A stretch of 64,000 nt of DNA from Sedimentisphaerales bacterium (GTDB lineage: Bacteria; Planctomycetota; Phycisphaerae; Sedimentisphaerales; SM23-30), in assembly GCA_028281535.1 (NCBI GenBank), contig JANQJS010000022.1, positions 62,001-126,000 of the forward strand, given 5' to 3'. Below, one piece after another: positions 26,181 to 34,779 of the stretch; position 1 is the first letter of the stretch, and each line of letters opens with the position of its first letter. Below the pieces are notes generated by a model that was not told where the DNA came from, did no database searches, and worked only from the letters and a program-made list of their open reading frames with translations. Position numbers and translations under genes: made by a program.

Positions 26181-26969
26181 ATGTCAATTGCTACAAAACT
26201 AGTCGTGTTATTGTTATGTATTTCCATTGCCGGATGCTCACAATCACATAGCCATTCTGGCCACGCAAATAATGACCAGAAAAATCATGCAACATCTGAT
26301 CCAAATCATATGAACCATATGGCCATGAATCATCAAAAGAAATCAGACGCCCATACGAAAATGGACGATTCAAAAATAAAACAGGATACGATGAATCATT
26401 CTAAAATGAATCATGCCAACATGAAAGATCACAAAATGGATCATGCTAAGATGGACCACTCAAAAATGGATCACTCCATGCATGGGATGGATCACAGTGG
26501 ATTAACATCGATTCATAATCATGAAAATATGACTTATGAAGAAATCCAGGCTCACTGTACAGCACATGGAACAATCACGCCAGAACAGATGAAAATTTTC
26601 CATATGTCCAGTGCTCAAGTTGCAGAACTACCCGTCGAAGAATATAAATGGGTTCCCACTGAACGGCTCTGCTTTATCTATGGCGGAGTGCATAGCGATA
26701 ATTACGCCGGGCGTCGTAGTGAAAAAATCAGAAAAGTGATCAAAGAACGAAATGAATTTACCAACGAAGAATGGAATTTGATCGACCAGCAAACCCTGCA
26801 AAAAGGCGGTAAACGCATGTTGGTTCTAGCTAGCTGGGGTCATGCAACCAATATGCACACCAGTTTCGCAGATGGTAAGCGGGTCGAAAAATGGGGCTAT
26901 CCTGCAAAAGATGGCGCTGAAAAATTTGTCATTCTAAAAAATAGCATTATTGACAGTTGGCAGAATTAA
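26181..26969 (+). CDS. His/Met-rich putative metal-binding lipoprotein
   Basis: A 262-residue protein with a lipoprotein signal (hydrophobic 5-17, lipobox SIAGC, Cys 19). Residues about 20-110 are a repeat region of DH, NH, KM and HSKM units (for example MDHAKMDHSKMDHSMHGMDH), which strongly suggests copper or other soft-metal binding in the periplasm. Residues 115-262 form a separate domain (TYEEIQAHCTAHGTITPEQM, then CFIYGGVHSDNYAGRR) that I do not recognise. It stands alone before tRNA-Thr; no copper exporter is in the window. AGGAG lies upstream of ATG 26181. Confidence 0.75.
   Translation: MSIATKLVVLLLCISIAGCSQSHSHSGHANNDQKNHATSDPNHMNHMAMNHQKKSDAHTKMDDSKIKQDTMNHSKMNHANMKDHKMDHAKMDHSKMDHSMHGMDHSGLTSIHNHENMTYEEIQAHCTAHGTITPEQMKIFHMSSAQVAELPVEEYKWVPTERLCFIYGGVHSDNYAGRRSEKIRKVIKERNEFTNEEWNLIDQQTLQKGGKRMLVLASWGHATNMHTSFADGKRVEKWGYPAKDGAEKFVILKNSIIDSWQN
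26391..26496 (+). repeat. Degenerate tandem repeat coding for Met/His-rich units
   Basis: Short imperfect 12-18 bp units built around AAAATGGATCAT lie head to tail inside the lipoprotein gene. They encode the DHSKM-type metal-binding units and probably grew by replication slippage. Confidence 0.7.
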
Positions 26970-26983
26970 TAAAATTGGATTTT

Positions 26984-27000
26984 GACGGGAAAAACCCGTC
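26984..27000. terminator. Hairpin after the His/Met-rich lipoprotein gene
   Basis: GACGGG at 26984-26989 pairs with CCCGTC at 26995-27000 around a five-A loop. It lies 15 bp after the stop codon. No T run follows, so it may be a weak terminator or a REP-like element. Confidence 0.4.
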
Positions 27001-27042
27001 CTACCAGACATAATCCGCTTTAAATACTTGGAAACAAACCTC

Positions 27043-27071
27043 TTGACGCCAAGGTTCAAATAGGCTAAAAT
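27043..27071 (+). promoter_or_regulatory. Predicted promoter of tRNA-Thr
   Basis: TTGACG at 27043-27048, a 17-base spacer, and TAAAAT at 27066-27071. The tRNA starts 30 bp further on, so a short leader would be removed. Confidence 0.6.
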
Positions 27072-27101
27072 CCCCGATCTGTTTGGGATACTCCCAAATT
27101 G

Positions 27102-27173
27102 GCCAGCGTGGCTCAGTGGTAGAGCTCCCGCCTTGTAAGCGGGTGGTCGTCGGTTCGAATCCGACCGCTGGCT
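27102..27173 (+). tRNA. tRNA-Thr (anticodon TGT)
   Basis: The acceptor arms GCCAGCG (27102-27108) and CGCTGGC (27166-27172) pair perfectly, the D arm GGCTCAGTGGTAGAGC is standard, the anticodon arm CCCGC-CTTGTAA-GCGGG gives TGT, and the T arm has GGTTCGAATCC. CCA is not encoded and a T run follows. The 3' part is the attachment site of the island on its right. Confidence 0.97.
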
Positions 27174-27176
27174 TTT
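27117..27176 (+). repeat. attL, left 60-bp direct repeat in the tRNA-Thr 3' end
   Basis: Identical to 46977-47036 except at one base (G27167 against A47027). It covers the D-loop end, the anticodon arm, the T arm and the 3' acceptor arm. In this copy G27167 pairs with C27107, so the tRNA is intact. Confidence 0.88.
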
Positions 27177-27222
27177 TCCCCCAATGCTTTTGAATGACTC
27201 TTAGTGTCTAAAGACTTATTTT

Positions 27223-28377
27223 TCAATAGGTTTTGGGAGTCATCATTTTTTCCCTTTTTCCCTTCCTGTCAGCCGATGAACAGCTTTGACTGGAAATGGA
27301 AGAAGTTAGTGCAAACCCTAGTGCAAATCGATCAGAATGACTTACGTCACATGTTCCTGTTGCTCTTGCTGTATCAGCATCATCTGTAGTGCCAAAACTA
27401 GGCAATGATTCAACAGCTTGTTTTAGATCAAATAACTGTGGATCCGTATAAGTGCTCATCGTCAAATTGATATCACTATGCCTCATAAGTGCCTGGGCCA
27501 TTCGCGGCGATGCTCCAGACTGCGATAGCATTGTGCAAAACGTATATCGTAAAGAATGAAAATCAAGTACTTGCCCTTGATGGTTTACATAGTCAATTCC
27601 AGCAGCTAATAAATCTGCCTTCAACACTTTCATCGATGGAATCGTATCAAATATTTTTTGATCAGGCGAATGGTCAGGCTTATATTGATTTAATACTGCA
27701 ACAAGGTCTGCTCGCAAAGGAACAATTTCATCTCTGCCTGACTTACTAATACTAGCCGTTAAATTAACATATGAATAAGGCAAAATATTTAATTTTAGAT
27801 GCGACCAGGTTAACCGACTTAATTCACTCCTACGTAATCCTGTATTTAAGGCGAAATGATAAATCAAAGCACGCTGTCCCCCTTTCAGCTGAGCCTTTTT
27901 GGCTACTAAAGGGCTTACGCTTGCTAAAAGCTTCCCTTTATTAGATCCAATACGAATCATCTTCAATTCATTAAGAGGTCTCGACTTAGCTGATTCAAGT
28001 AATCTCTGTATTTCTTCAATAGTCAAAGCTCGCCTTTGCCGACGGACATCAAGCTTTTCATTACTTTTTACTAAAGTAACTAAGGGATTCTCGCTAATAC
28101 GATTTTCTTTCTTTGCCCAATGAATAAATGCCTTTAAGCTGCTTAAATAAGTATTTCTCGTCCTAGCGGCTACATTTTTCTCATCAAGCAATTTCAACCA
28201 GCAACGTATCTTTTCCGGCTTGACACCGGAGAGCTTTTTAATATTACATTCAGCAACGATTCGATTGATTCGGCTTAATGTCTCCTTTAAATGCTTTTTA
28301 GAAACTTCAATACTCTCTAGATAATTCTTATAATCACCGACATGCTCACCAATTGGCCGATTGGCCATCTCAGACAT
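27223..28377 (-). CDS. Tyrosine recombinase (island integrase), N-terminally shortened frame
   Basis: A 384-residue frame from ATG 28377. Residues about 8-110 are the core-binding SAM-like domain; the catalytic domain runs from about 120 to 320 with TGLRRSELSRLTW (first Arg), HSLRYTF (His and Arg of the box II), MRHSDI (His) and STYTD (nucleophile Tyr). All catalytic residues are present. The tail after the Tyr is a low-complexity extension. The gene is next to attL and reads toward the tRNA. Sequence upstream encodes the expected N-terminal arm-type domain in a broken frame (see 28378-28586), so activity is doubtful. Confidence 0.9.
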   Translation of the reverse strand: MSEMANRPIGEHVGDYKNYLESIEVSKKHLKETLSRINRIVAECNIKKLSGVKPEKIRCWLKLLDEKNVAARTRNTYLSSLKAFIHWAKKENRISENPLVTLVKSNEKLDVRRQRRALTIEEIQRLLESAKSRPLNELKMIRIGSNKGKLLASVSPLVAKKAQLKGGQRALIYHFALNTGLRRSELSRLTWSHLKLNILPYSYVNLTASISKSGRDEIVPLRADLVAVLNQYKPDHSPDQKIFDTIPSMKVLKADLLAAGIDYVNHQGQVLDFHSLRYTFCTMLSQSGASPRMAQALMRHSDINLTMSTYTDPQLFDLKQAVESLPSFGTTDDADTARATGTCDVSHSDRFALGFALTSSISSQSCSSADRKGKREKMMTPKTY

Positions 28378-28586
28378 TTCTAATTGGTCAGAATCAATGA
28401 TGCCAGCCTTTTGATTTTCTACCTTTTTATGAGCTGATTCATCAAGGTCGTCGCAGCAGCTTTGTCACGAACGCCCAGAGATTCACGACGAGTGATGCCA
28501 TCAGAATCTTTAAACTGACACCACCAGATCTTATTTTTGATACGTTTTTTAATTCCTGTTTTACAGACGGCAGCTTAATTTTTCAC
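28378..28586 (-). pseudogene. Detached N-terminal arm-binding part of the integrase
   Basis: On the minus strand the frame from 28574 to 28419 encodes 51 residues including IKNKIWWCQFKDSDGITRR and ESLGVRDKAAATTLMNQL, which look like the N-terminal DNA-arm-binding domain of planctomycete integrases. It ends at TAG 28419-28421. One extra A in the A5 run at 28424-28428 would continue it as KKVENQKAGIIDSDQLE into the integrase frame. A GTG at 28584-28586 could be the start but is followed two codons later by TAA at 28575-28577. So a nonsense change and a 1-base deletion seem to separate this part from the rest. Confidence 0.65.
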
Positions 28587-28664
28587 GATTTTTTGACAAT
28601 ACTTAATTAAAGATAATGACATGAATGCTAATGATTAACAATGACTTTAATAATTTGTTGCCAC

Positions 28665-29915
28665 CTAATTGATTTTTGTTCGATAAATCGTTCCAAATGC
28701 TCCATTTTGGTAATCGTACCCATCGCTCGATGCGACATATAAATCAGTGTCATCAATCATGATATTTTCGATCTTCATTTTTGGATTGCTGGTCATTTGG
28801 GCTAAATCCAAGTAGGCTTCTTGCCGGACTGTTGAAATATCGAATACTTTTTTAGGATTTGGCTTAAAACGATAGACCTTTGCCGGTTGAGCTGAGACAA
28901 CATATATTCTCCCCTGCTGATCAAAGGTAATATCCGTCAAATTGGCTGATTTGCCTGTCACCGGATCAAATGGCTCTAGTTTGGCCACTATTTCAGCTTC
29001 TATAGGTAGCTTTGGCTCACCATCTTTGTCCATCGCAAATCGTAAAATCACCGATGAAGTGCGGTAACCAACATAAAGATACCCGTCATGGTATGCTATG
29101 GCACTTTGACCATAAAATCTTTGCATCCCTTTGCCTTTAATATAAATATTGGCATCAAATAAGACTTCACTCTGAGGAGCAGGAGCATAAGGATCATCAA
29201 CATGCTCTGAAATATCATAGCGAGCCAATACGCTATTATCTTTTGCAACTGCATATAGATATTTTCCAATGACTTGGCAATTATCAGGACCATTTAGCCA
29301 GCCATGAGGTGGAGGATAAAACGAAGGATCGTGATGAGGATAATTCCCACCCGCTTCAATATTATGACGCTCAATTTCATGCCATTTTTGGGATCGTAAA
29401 TCATAACGTAAAATTGCATCTGACAAATTTTTACTGAAGGAATAATCATAGGGTTTCAACGGTTTATCAACACCGGAGAATGCACATAAATAGAAACTTT
29501 TGGTCAAATCATGATAACGCAACGTGCAATAAGGACGATCCGTTCCACGGTCGCTTTCAGGCGGGTTAGCTGTTTTATCCCAAAGCCGAAAAGGAGGATT
29601 GGTCGGTAGTGCAAAAATCTCGCCATTATTTTTAATTGCTTCTGAAATCGTTGGATTGGTAAAGGGTTCACTCACGGTAGGATCAACCTTATATATTGTG
29701 CCCGCTTGATCATCTACTTTTGCGCTGACACCCCCTGAACCTCGAACACGCCCGCGACACAAAGCATAGAGCACACCATCAACCATTGCCAAACCGCGAG
29801 GATAAGGTACTTTGGTCGTAATCCGTTCCAAGCCGTTTCCAAAAATAGTTTGCGCACCACAAAATACCATAATGATAAATAAAATAGTTTTTTGATAATT
29901 AATATCATATTTCAT
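28665..29915 (-). CDS. Secreted beta-propeller-like protein of unknown function
   Basis: A 416-residue protein with an N-terminal signal peptide (about 1-25). The rest has repeating strand patterns such as GLAMVDGVLYALCRG, DGYLYVGYRTSSVIL, LTDITFDQQGRIYVVSA and IENIMIDDTDLYVASSDG, typical of NHL or SMP-30-like propellers. No catalytic residues can be named. It lies 24 bp after the ABC ATPase gene on the same strand, so it is probably the last gene of the iron-transport operon and may be a periplasmic accessory protein. The family is not recognised with certainty. Confidence 0.65.
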   Translation of the reverse strand: MKYDINYQKTILFIIMVFCGAQTIFGNGLERITTKVPYPRGLAMVDGVLYALCRGRVRGSGGVSAKVDDQAGTIYKVDPTVSEPFTNPTISEAIKNNGEIFALPTNPPFRLWDKTANPPESDRGTDRPYCTLRYHDLTKSFYLCAFSGVDKPLKPYDYSFSKNLSDAILRYDLRSQKWHEIERHNIEAGGNYPHHDPSFYPPPHGWLNGPDNCQVIGKYLYAVAKDNSVLARYDISEHVDDPYAPAPQSEVLFDANIYIKGKGMQRFYGQSAIAYHDGYLYVGYRTSSVILRFAMDKDGEPKLPIEAEIVAKLEPFDPVTGKSANLTDITFDQQGRIYVVSAQPAKVYRFKPNPKKVFDISTVRQEAYLDLAQMTSNPKMKIENIMIDDTDLYVASSDGYDYQNGAFGTIYRTKIN

Positions 29916-29939
29916 TTTAACCGTTTCCTAGCTTTCTAG

Positions 29940-31046
29940 TTAAAGTGTGACGTTCCGACCGAACGGTTGATTTTCATAAAAGTGAATCTGCTCAGGATTC
30001 ACATAAACTCGTTGGAAATCTTCCAGGAAAAACATGTTGTTAGGATCTGTATACATAGTCTTATATTCACCGGATCTACTCTTCAAGGTCAAACGAGCTT
30101 TATCTCCTTGCCATTGTGTATCAATAATCTGTAACGAGACATAATTAGAATTTTTTCCATTTAAAGATTCAAAAGTCATGTGTTCAGGTCGCACAGACAT
30201 TTGAACAGTTTTGCCATGATAATGCATTAACTTGGCTAGCATACGTGACGGTAAATAAAACTTAACGCCCTCACAATGAAAGGATACGGTATTATTATCA
30301 ATCTGGACCTGACCTTCAAAGAAGTTCAAGTGATAGCTGTGTAAAAATTCTGCTACGAAGCGATTCTCTGGCTTCGTGTATACATCCAAAGGAGTTCCTA
30401 CCTGCTGTAATGTCCCCTTATTGAAGATACAGATTTTATTACCCATGCTCATCGCTTCATTCTGATCATGCGTTACATAAATAAAGGTTGTTTTTAGCTC
30501 TTTATGCAAACGTTTGATTTCATATTGCAACGTCTTTTGTAACCGGGGATCTAAATGGCTCAAGGGTTCATCTAGTAAAAACACTTTGGGTTGCTGCACA
30601 ATCGCAGCAGCCATCGCGACCCGTTGCTTTTGACCACCCGATAGCGACTGAGGTTTTCGATTTAATAATTCAGAAATACCTAGCATCAAAGCGGTATGAT
30701 CAATACGTGTAGCAATTTCAGCTTTTGGTACTTTACGGCAATGTAATGGAAATTCGATATTCTTTTGAACCGTCATATGATTAAACAATACTGGATCTTG
30801 AAACAGCATGGCAACATGACGATCCTGGACCACCACAGAACCGACATCCATTCCATCAAATTCAATAGAGCCGCTATTTGGATCTTCTAAGCCTGCAATG
30901 AGTCGCAGCAGCGTACTTTTCCCACATCCTGATGGTCCTACAATCGACATAAAGTCGCCCTCATCGATCTGCAAGTTCAGATCGTCTATGGCCTGAATAC
31001 CACCAGGGTATGTTTTATTGATATTTTTTAAGGTGATCGCTACCAT
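29940..31046 (-). CDS. ABC transporter ATP-binding protein, ferric iron type
   Basis: A 368-residue ATPase. The nucleotide-binding domain (1-235) shows Walker A GPSGCGKST, the Q-loop MLFQDPVLF, the signature LSGGQKQRVAMAAAIV, Walker B VFLLDEPLSHLD and the switch His in YVTHDQ. Residues about 245-350 are a TOBE-type regulatory domain, as in FbpC, PotA and similar importers. It would power import of the ligand bound by the protein encoded at 33256-34272. Its ATG overlaps the stop of the ChrB-like gene by one base. Confidence 0.9.
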   Translation of the reverse strand: MVAITLKNINKTYPGGIQAIDDLNLQIDEGDFMSIVGPSGCGKSTLLRLIAGLEDPNSGSIEFDGMDVGSVVVQDRHVAMLFQDPVLFNHMTVQKNIEFPLHCRKVPKAEIATRIDHTALMLGISELLNRKPQSLSGGQKQRVAMAAAIVQQPKVFLLDEPLSHLDPRLQKTLQYEIKRLHKELKTTFIYVTHDQNEAMSMGNKICIFNKGTLQQVGTPLDVYTKPENRFVAEFLHSYHLNFFEGQVQIDNNTVSFHCEGVKFYLPSRMLAKLMHYHGKTVQMSVRPEHMTFESLNGKNSNYVSLQIIDTQWQGDKARLTLKSRSGEYKTMYTDPNNMFFLEDFQRVYVNPEQIHFYENQPFGRNVTL

Positions 31047-31576
31047 TAGTTACTTTTTGTTTTTAATGTTTGATAAAGATTATCAAAATAAACACACAAC
31101 TGAGCATAACACTCATAGGTATCTTCAACCGAATCTGTAATCGCCTTGACTTCAAAGAAGCTTTTCTGCGAATCTTCAAACGAAGTTAACTGCCAAAAGT
31201 TAAGCTCGACATTGTGAGCATAAAACACAATGGTTTTTAAGGCATCATCAGGATTTTCAATGGTTTCAATAATACAATCGGATGTTGATTTTAAATGCTG
31301 ACGAGACCATTTCTCACCTGGAACATCAAAAGCAATGCCTTCAGTAATAGGTGTATCTTTTTTTATAAACTTTATCTCTGCGGTCGGATCGACATAACGC
31401 TTAATGAGCCAGTAAGCAACACACTTATCATATTCACGTGTATCCCAGGTAACGTAAGTCGTTTGAACCGACTCTTGCGTAGATTCAGTTAGCGTCTCCT
31501 GCTGCGTAGGCGACTGCAAGGCCCAGTACGCAACCAAAACGACGATCAGTAATGTCAAAGGTAATGCTAATTTCAT
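31046..31576 (-). CDS. Membrane-anchored ChrB-like (chromate resistance domain) protein
   Basis: A 176-residue protein from ATG 31576, which overlaps the permease stop as ATGA; a longer frame to 31657 lies inside the permease gene. Residues 3-20 are a membrane anchor or signal. The rest has YVTWDTREYDKCVAYWLIKR, YVDPTAEIKFI, and GIAFDVPGEKWS, which follow the ChrB C-terminal domain pattern (W-x-T-R, acidic-CPWLIRRF, DPEA, IPFDVPG). In the family this domain is linked to chromate resistance and may have a metal or redox role. Here it is exported and sits between the permease and ATPase genes of an iron-type importer, an unusual place. The similarity is recognised by eye. Confidence 0.65.
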   Translation of the reverse strand: MKLALPLTLLIVVLVAYWALQSPTQQETLTESTQESVQTTYVTWDTREYDKCVAYWLIKRYVDPTAEIKFIKKDTPITEGIAFDVPGEKWSRQHLKSTSDCIIETIENPDDALKTIVFYAHNVELNFWQLTSFEDSQKSFFEVKAITDSVEDTYECYAQLCVYFDNLYQTLKTKSN

Positions 31577-33165
31577 TTTAGTACTCGCAGTGATATTTTT
31601 AGAATTAGACTTGCCACACCAATCAAACTTATAACCAACAATGCAATGATTAAACACAACGCAGACGCGACATGATTCGCACCATAATGCAGTAAGTTAT
31701 CAATTCGGATTGACAGCGTTGATAACCCAGGTGGCACCAAAAGCACCGAAACATTTAATTCGCTTAGTACTAATAAAAAGACCAAGACACCCGCTACAAA
31801 ACAGAAGCGATAATATCGTGGCAAATCGATCAAGAACAATTTCTGCCACCAATGACAACCATGAACCGCAGCCGCTTCATCGATGGCCAGATCGCTGCGA
31901 TGAAACATGACTTCAAAAACCCGAATGGCAAAAGGTGCGAATAGTCCTACGTAAGCGAAAGGCAATAATAGCTGATAATAACTTGACTGGCGAAAACCAC
32001 TCGAAAGATTCATCCATTCAATCACGCCCAAACCAAAGATGGTTCCAGGAATGGCTATACCAAGCCAGCCTAATACATCTACCATATTTCGCAGTCGCCC
32101 TTGACCTCGGGCCAAAAAGTATCCAATGGGATAAGCAACGACAATAGCTATCAAGCTAGCAAGAACGCCCCACTTCAATGTTGTGATCAAATCCATCTTT
32201 GCCATATCGAAGGTTGATTGTAACACCGATAGACTGTTTACATGCATACAAACACTTACCAATGGCATCACAATAACGATACTTAATATCAGAACTAAAA
32301 AAGAAATGGAGAATGTAAATTGAGCTTTATTTCTATTCGATGTAGAAAAGCTTTTAGATGCTGATCCACCAAGAGTACATTTTGACATTAATTTATACTG
32401 CACGCCAATTAAGAACAACACCAACATCAACAATGGAAAGCTTTTTCCTATTGCAGCAGTTTCATCGTAAAACGCGCTGAATTGCGTAAATATTTCAACG
32501 GGATAGGTATTTACACCTAACAAGGATGGCACACTATATTGAGCCAATGAAAAAAGTACCACCAATCCGCTAGCAGCCAAGATATAGGGTTTCAATTGAG
32601 GCCATATCGCAACCAAGAATACCTTTCTTTTTCCAGCAGACAATCGGGCTAAATCAACTTGCTGCCAATCGAGCTGTCGTAAGCCTTGGCTAACCAGTAA
32701 AGCAACGAGAGAAAAAAATGAAACGCCCAAGGTCCACATACAACCAAAGATGCTATGCAGCGATATTTGAAACCCAAATGCATTGGCCATAAAGGTATTC
32801 AACCAACCATCTGGATTAAATAAATGTATCCAGGCACCCGCCATTACATAAGGTGGTATAAATAATGGAATCAATAGCAACACTTCAAAACCATTTCGAT
32901 AACCTTGAGGTAGCTTATTGAGTGCAAACGCGACAGGAAGTCCAAGCAAGCAGGCCATCAAGGCAACACCCAATGACACAACAAGACTGCGGCCTAATAA
33001 AATCCATTGGCGAGCATCTATAAAAATCGATTGTAAATAATCAGGCTGCTGAAAAATGGAAGTAGAAAATTTAAATAACACCATGGCAACAGGCAGCAGC
33101 GTTGCGACACAAAAGAGTGTGAGTGCAATGACCAAAAGTGATGCTGGTTGTTTTTTATATGCCAT
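31573..33165 (-). CDS. ABC transporter permease, ferric iron type (two fused halves)
   Basis: A 530-residue membrane protein with about twelve hydrophobic helices in two halves, as in FbpB, AfuB and thiamine or putrescine-type permeases. The EAA-like cytoplasmic loops are seen in both halves (for example LARLSAGKRKVFLVAIWPQL and IDEAAAVHGCHWWQKLFLID). It would form the channel for the ligand delivered by the upstream binding protein. It overlaps the ChrB-like gene by four bases and lies 90 bp after the binding-protein gene. Confidence 0.9.
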   Translation of the reverse strand: MAYKKQPASLLVIALTLFCVATLLPVAMVLFKFSTSIFQQPDYLQSIFIDARQWILLGRSLVVSLGVALMACLLGLPVAFALNKLPQGYRNGFEVLLLIPLFIPPYVMAGAWIHLFNPDGWLNTFMANAFGFQISLHSIFGCMWTLGVSFFSLVALLVSQGLRQLDWQQVDLARLSAGKRKVFLVAIWPQLKPYILAASGLVVLFSLAQYSVPSLLGVNTYPVEIFTQFSAFYDETAAIGKSFPLLMLVLFLIGVQYKLMSKCTLGGSASKSFSTSNRNKAQFTFSISFLVLILSIVIVMPLVSVCMHVNSLSVLQSTFDMAKMDLITTLKWGVLASLIAIVVAYPIGYFLARGQGRLRNMVDVLGWLGIAIPGTIFGLGVIEWMNLSSGFRQSSYYQLLLPFAYVGLFAPFAIRVFEVMFHRSDLAIDEAAAVHGCHWWQKLFLIDLPRYYRFCFVAGVLVFLLVLSELNVSVLLVPPGLSTLSIRIDNLLHYGANHVASALCLIIALLVISLIGVASLILKISLRVLK

Positions 33166-33255
33166 AGATCAAATTCTCAAATTCTAGACAGGATTTACAA
33201 GATCAAACTAGATATTAAATATCATGTGCATCCTTTTGATCCTGTCATAAAATAT

Positions 33256-34272
33256 TTAACGTACAAACAATTGCTGAAGAAACTTTCCTGAAGCCTCCAT
33301 GTTTTCAGCAACTTTTTCAAAATCGACATCCATGGCTTTTATCTCAGATAATGCTGGTACATGCTCTGGTCGATCCACATCATCTCGCAAGGGAATCTGA
33401 CCCCCATCAGCAAAGGCCAACATTTTTTCAACTTCTTTACTTAATAAAAAGTCGATGAGCTTTTTACCATTATCTGGGTTTGGCCCATCCTTTATTAATG
33501 CAACCGTATTCGGAATTAGCAATGTTCCCATACCATCATTATCCGGCCATAAAATATCGACAGATCTCCCTTGTTTCATGGCAACAAAAGCATCGTCTGT
33601 ATCAGTAAAGCCTATGGATACCCGGCCTTCGGCAACACGATCCCGACTGGATGCGTTGCCATCAACAATTACGATACCATTATCTTTCAGGTTACGAAAA
33701 TACTGCTTAGCCTTATCTTCACCCATATGGACAAACAACGCCGCTGCATGCGTCGCCGTCGTACCAAAAAGCGGATAAGCCAAAGCCACTTGTTTTTTCC
33801 ATACAGGCCGTGATAATTCAAGGATGGACTTAGGGAATTTCTCATTGGTCAATAATTGAGTATTATAAATCAATACGCGACAACGGGCCGCAAACCCTGT
33901 CCAAAAATGCTCATTATCTTTAAACCCACTGGGAATATCTGATGCCACTGGAGATTGATAGGCAGCCAAGACATCCTTTTTCTTCAAAACAATCGTTCGA
34001 CCCGATTCAGAATTCCAAAACACATCCGCCTGCGGATGATTCTTCTCAGCAATCAAACGATTCACCAATCCGGTAGTCTTCGTTGCTTCCGAATCATAAA
34101 CCGCTTTAACTTTGACTCCCGTTTTAGCTTCAAAAGCCTTTAAGATCGGCTCACTAAAAACCTGATCTAAAGAGGTATATACTACAACCACTTGCGTAAG
34201 GTCAACTTCATCGACGTTTTGACTACATCCAACCCCTAAAAACAACGACATAGATATTAACAAATATTTCAT
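33256..34272 (-). CDS. ABC transporter substrate-binding lipoprotein, probable Fe(III)
   Basis: A 338-residue protein with lipobox LGVGC (Cys 16). It follows the periplasmic-binding fold of the iron(III)/2-aminoethylphosphonate group: VVVYTSLDQVFSEPILKAFE, VYDSEATKT, NHPQADVFWNSE, and a C-terminal part with a segment of GQIPLRDDV. Typical FbpA proteins bind ferric ion with Tyr residues, but this group also binds other anions, so the ligand is inferred. It is the first gene of the five-gene transport operon; the 183 bp upstream separates it from the Rhs operon. Confidence 0.85.
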   Translation of the reverse strand: MKYLLISMSLFLGVGCSQNVDEVDLTQVVVVYTSLDQVFSEPILKAFEAKTGVKVKAVYDSEATKTTGLVNRLIAEKNHPQADVFWNSESGRTIVLKKKDVLAAYQSPVASDIPSGFKDNEHFWTGFAARCRVLIYNTQLLTNEKFPKSILELSRPVWKKQVALAYPLFGTTATHAAALFVHMGEDKAKQYFRNLKDNGIVIVDGNASSRDRVAEGRVSIGFTDTDDAFVAMKQGRSVDILWPDNDGMGTLLIPNTVALIKDGPNPDNGKKLIDFLLSKEVEKMLAFADGGQIPLRDDVDRPEHVPALSEIKAMDVDFEKVAENMEASGKFLQQLFVR

Positions 34273-34455
34273 TTAATGCTTTTAATTTGATTGATTTAAT
34301 TTCACAATAATAGAATTCTGTCATGATAAACCGCAATAACTCAGGCGTATTTTAACCATCTTTTACTTAAGTATCACTTCTGATAAAATTTGATAATCTG
34401 GTTAGTTTCCATAAATTTTATCTTCTTTAGTCGACAATCAAAGATACTTAGAATT

Positions 34456-34761
34456 TTAGGGTTTTCGGTTTGACCATGTCCAATATGGGACTCCCTGGAG
34501 CTCACGCTCTAATTCATCCATATCATCGTCTCCGAGATCTGTTGAAAAATACTTACTAAGGACTGTTCTTGACTCAGAAAGTTTCCTACAGACAGACCAG
34601 TCATCTATAAATTCTCGAAGCATAATATCAGATTCAGACTGCCCCATATCAACGGAACTCGATCCTATCCTGTCCAAAGAGACAACAAGTGTCTCAAGAT
34701 GCTTTAACACCAGTAACAAATCAGTTCTCTTTACGTTTAAGTAATCTTTATTTGCATCCAT
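34456..34761 (-). CDS. Small acidic protein, probable immunity protein for the Rhs toxin
   Basis: A 101-residue, acidic, mostly helical protein without signal peptide or membrane helix. I do not recognise its family. It starts 18 bp after the stop of the Rhs gene on the same strand, exactly where polymorphic toxin systems encode the cognate immunity protein, and its low predicted pI suits binding a basic toxin tip (the last 100 residues of the Rhs protein are rich in Lys and Arg). The role is inferred from position and size. Confidence 0.6.
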   Translation of the reverse strand: MDANKDYLNVKRTDLLLVLKHLETLVVSLDRIGSSSVDMGQSESDIMLREFIDDWSVCRKLSESRTVLSKYFSTDLGDDDMDELERELQGVPYWTWSNRKP

Positions 34762-34779
34762 TAATTACAATTCCATCGA

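Noticed and set aside
26391..26496. CRISPR-like array
   Set aside because: Units are short, in frame, imperfect and without unique spacers of constant length; they code for Met/His repeats.
31577..31657. Longer start of the ChrB-like protein at 31657
   Set aside because: The extra 27 codons lie within the permease gene and remove the N-terminal position of the signal anchor; ATG 31576 with an ATGA overlap is preferred.
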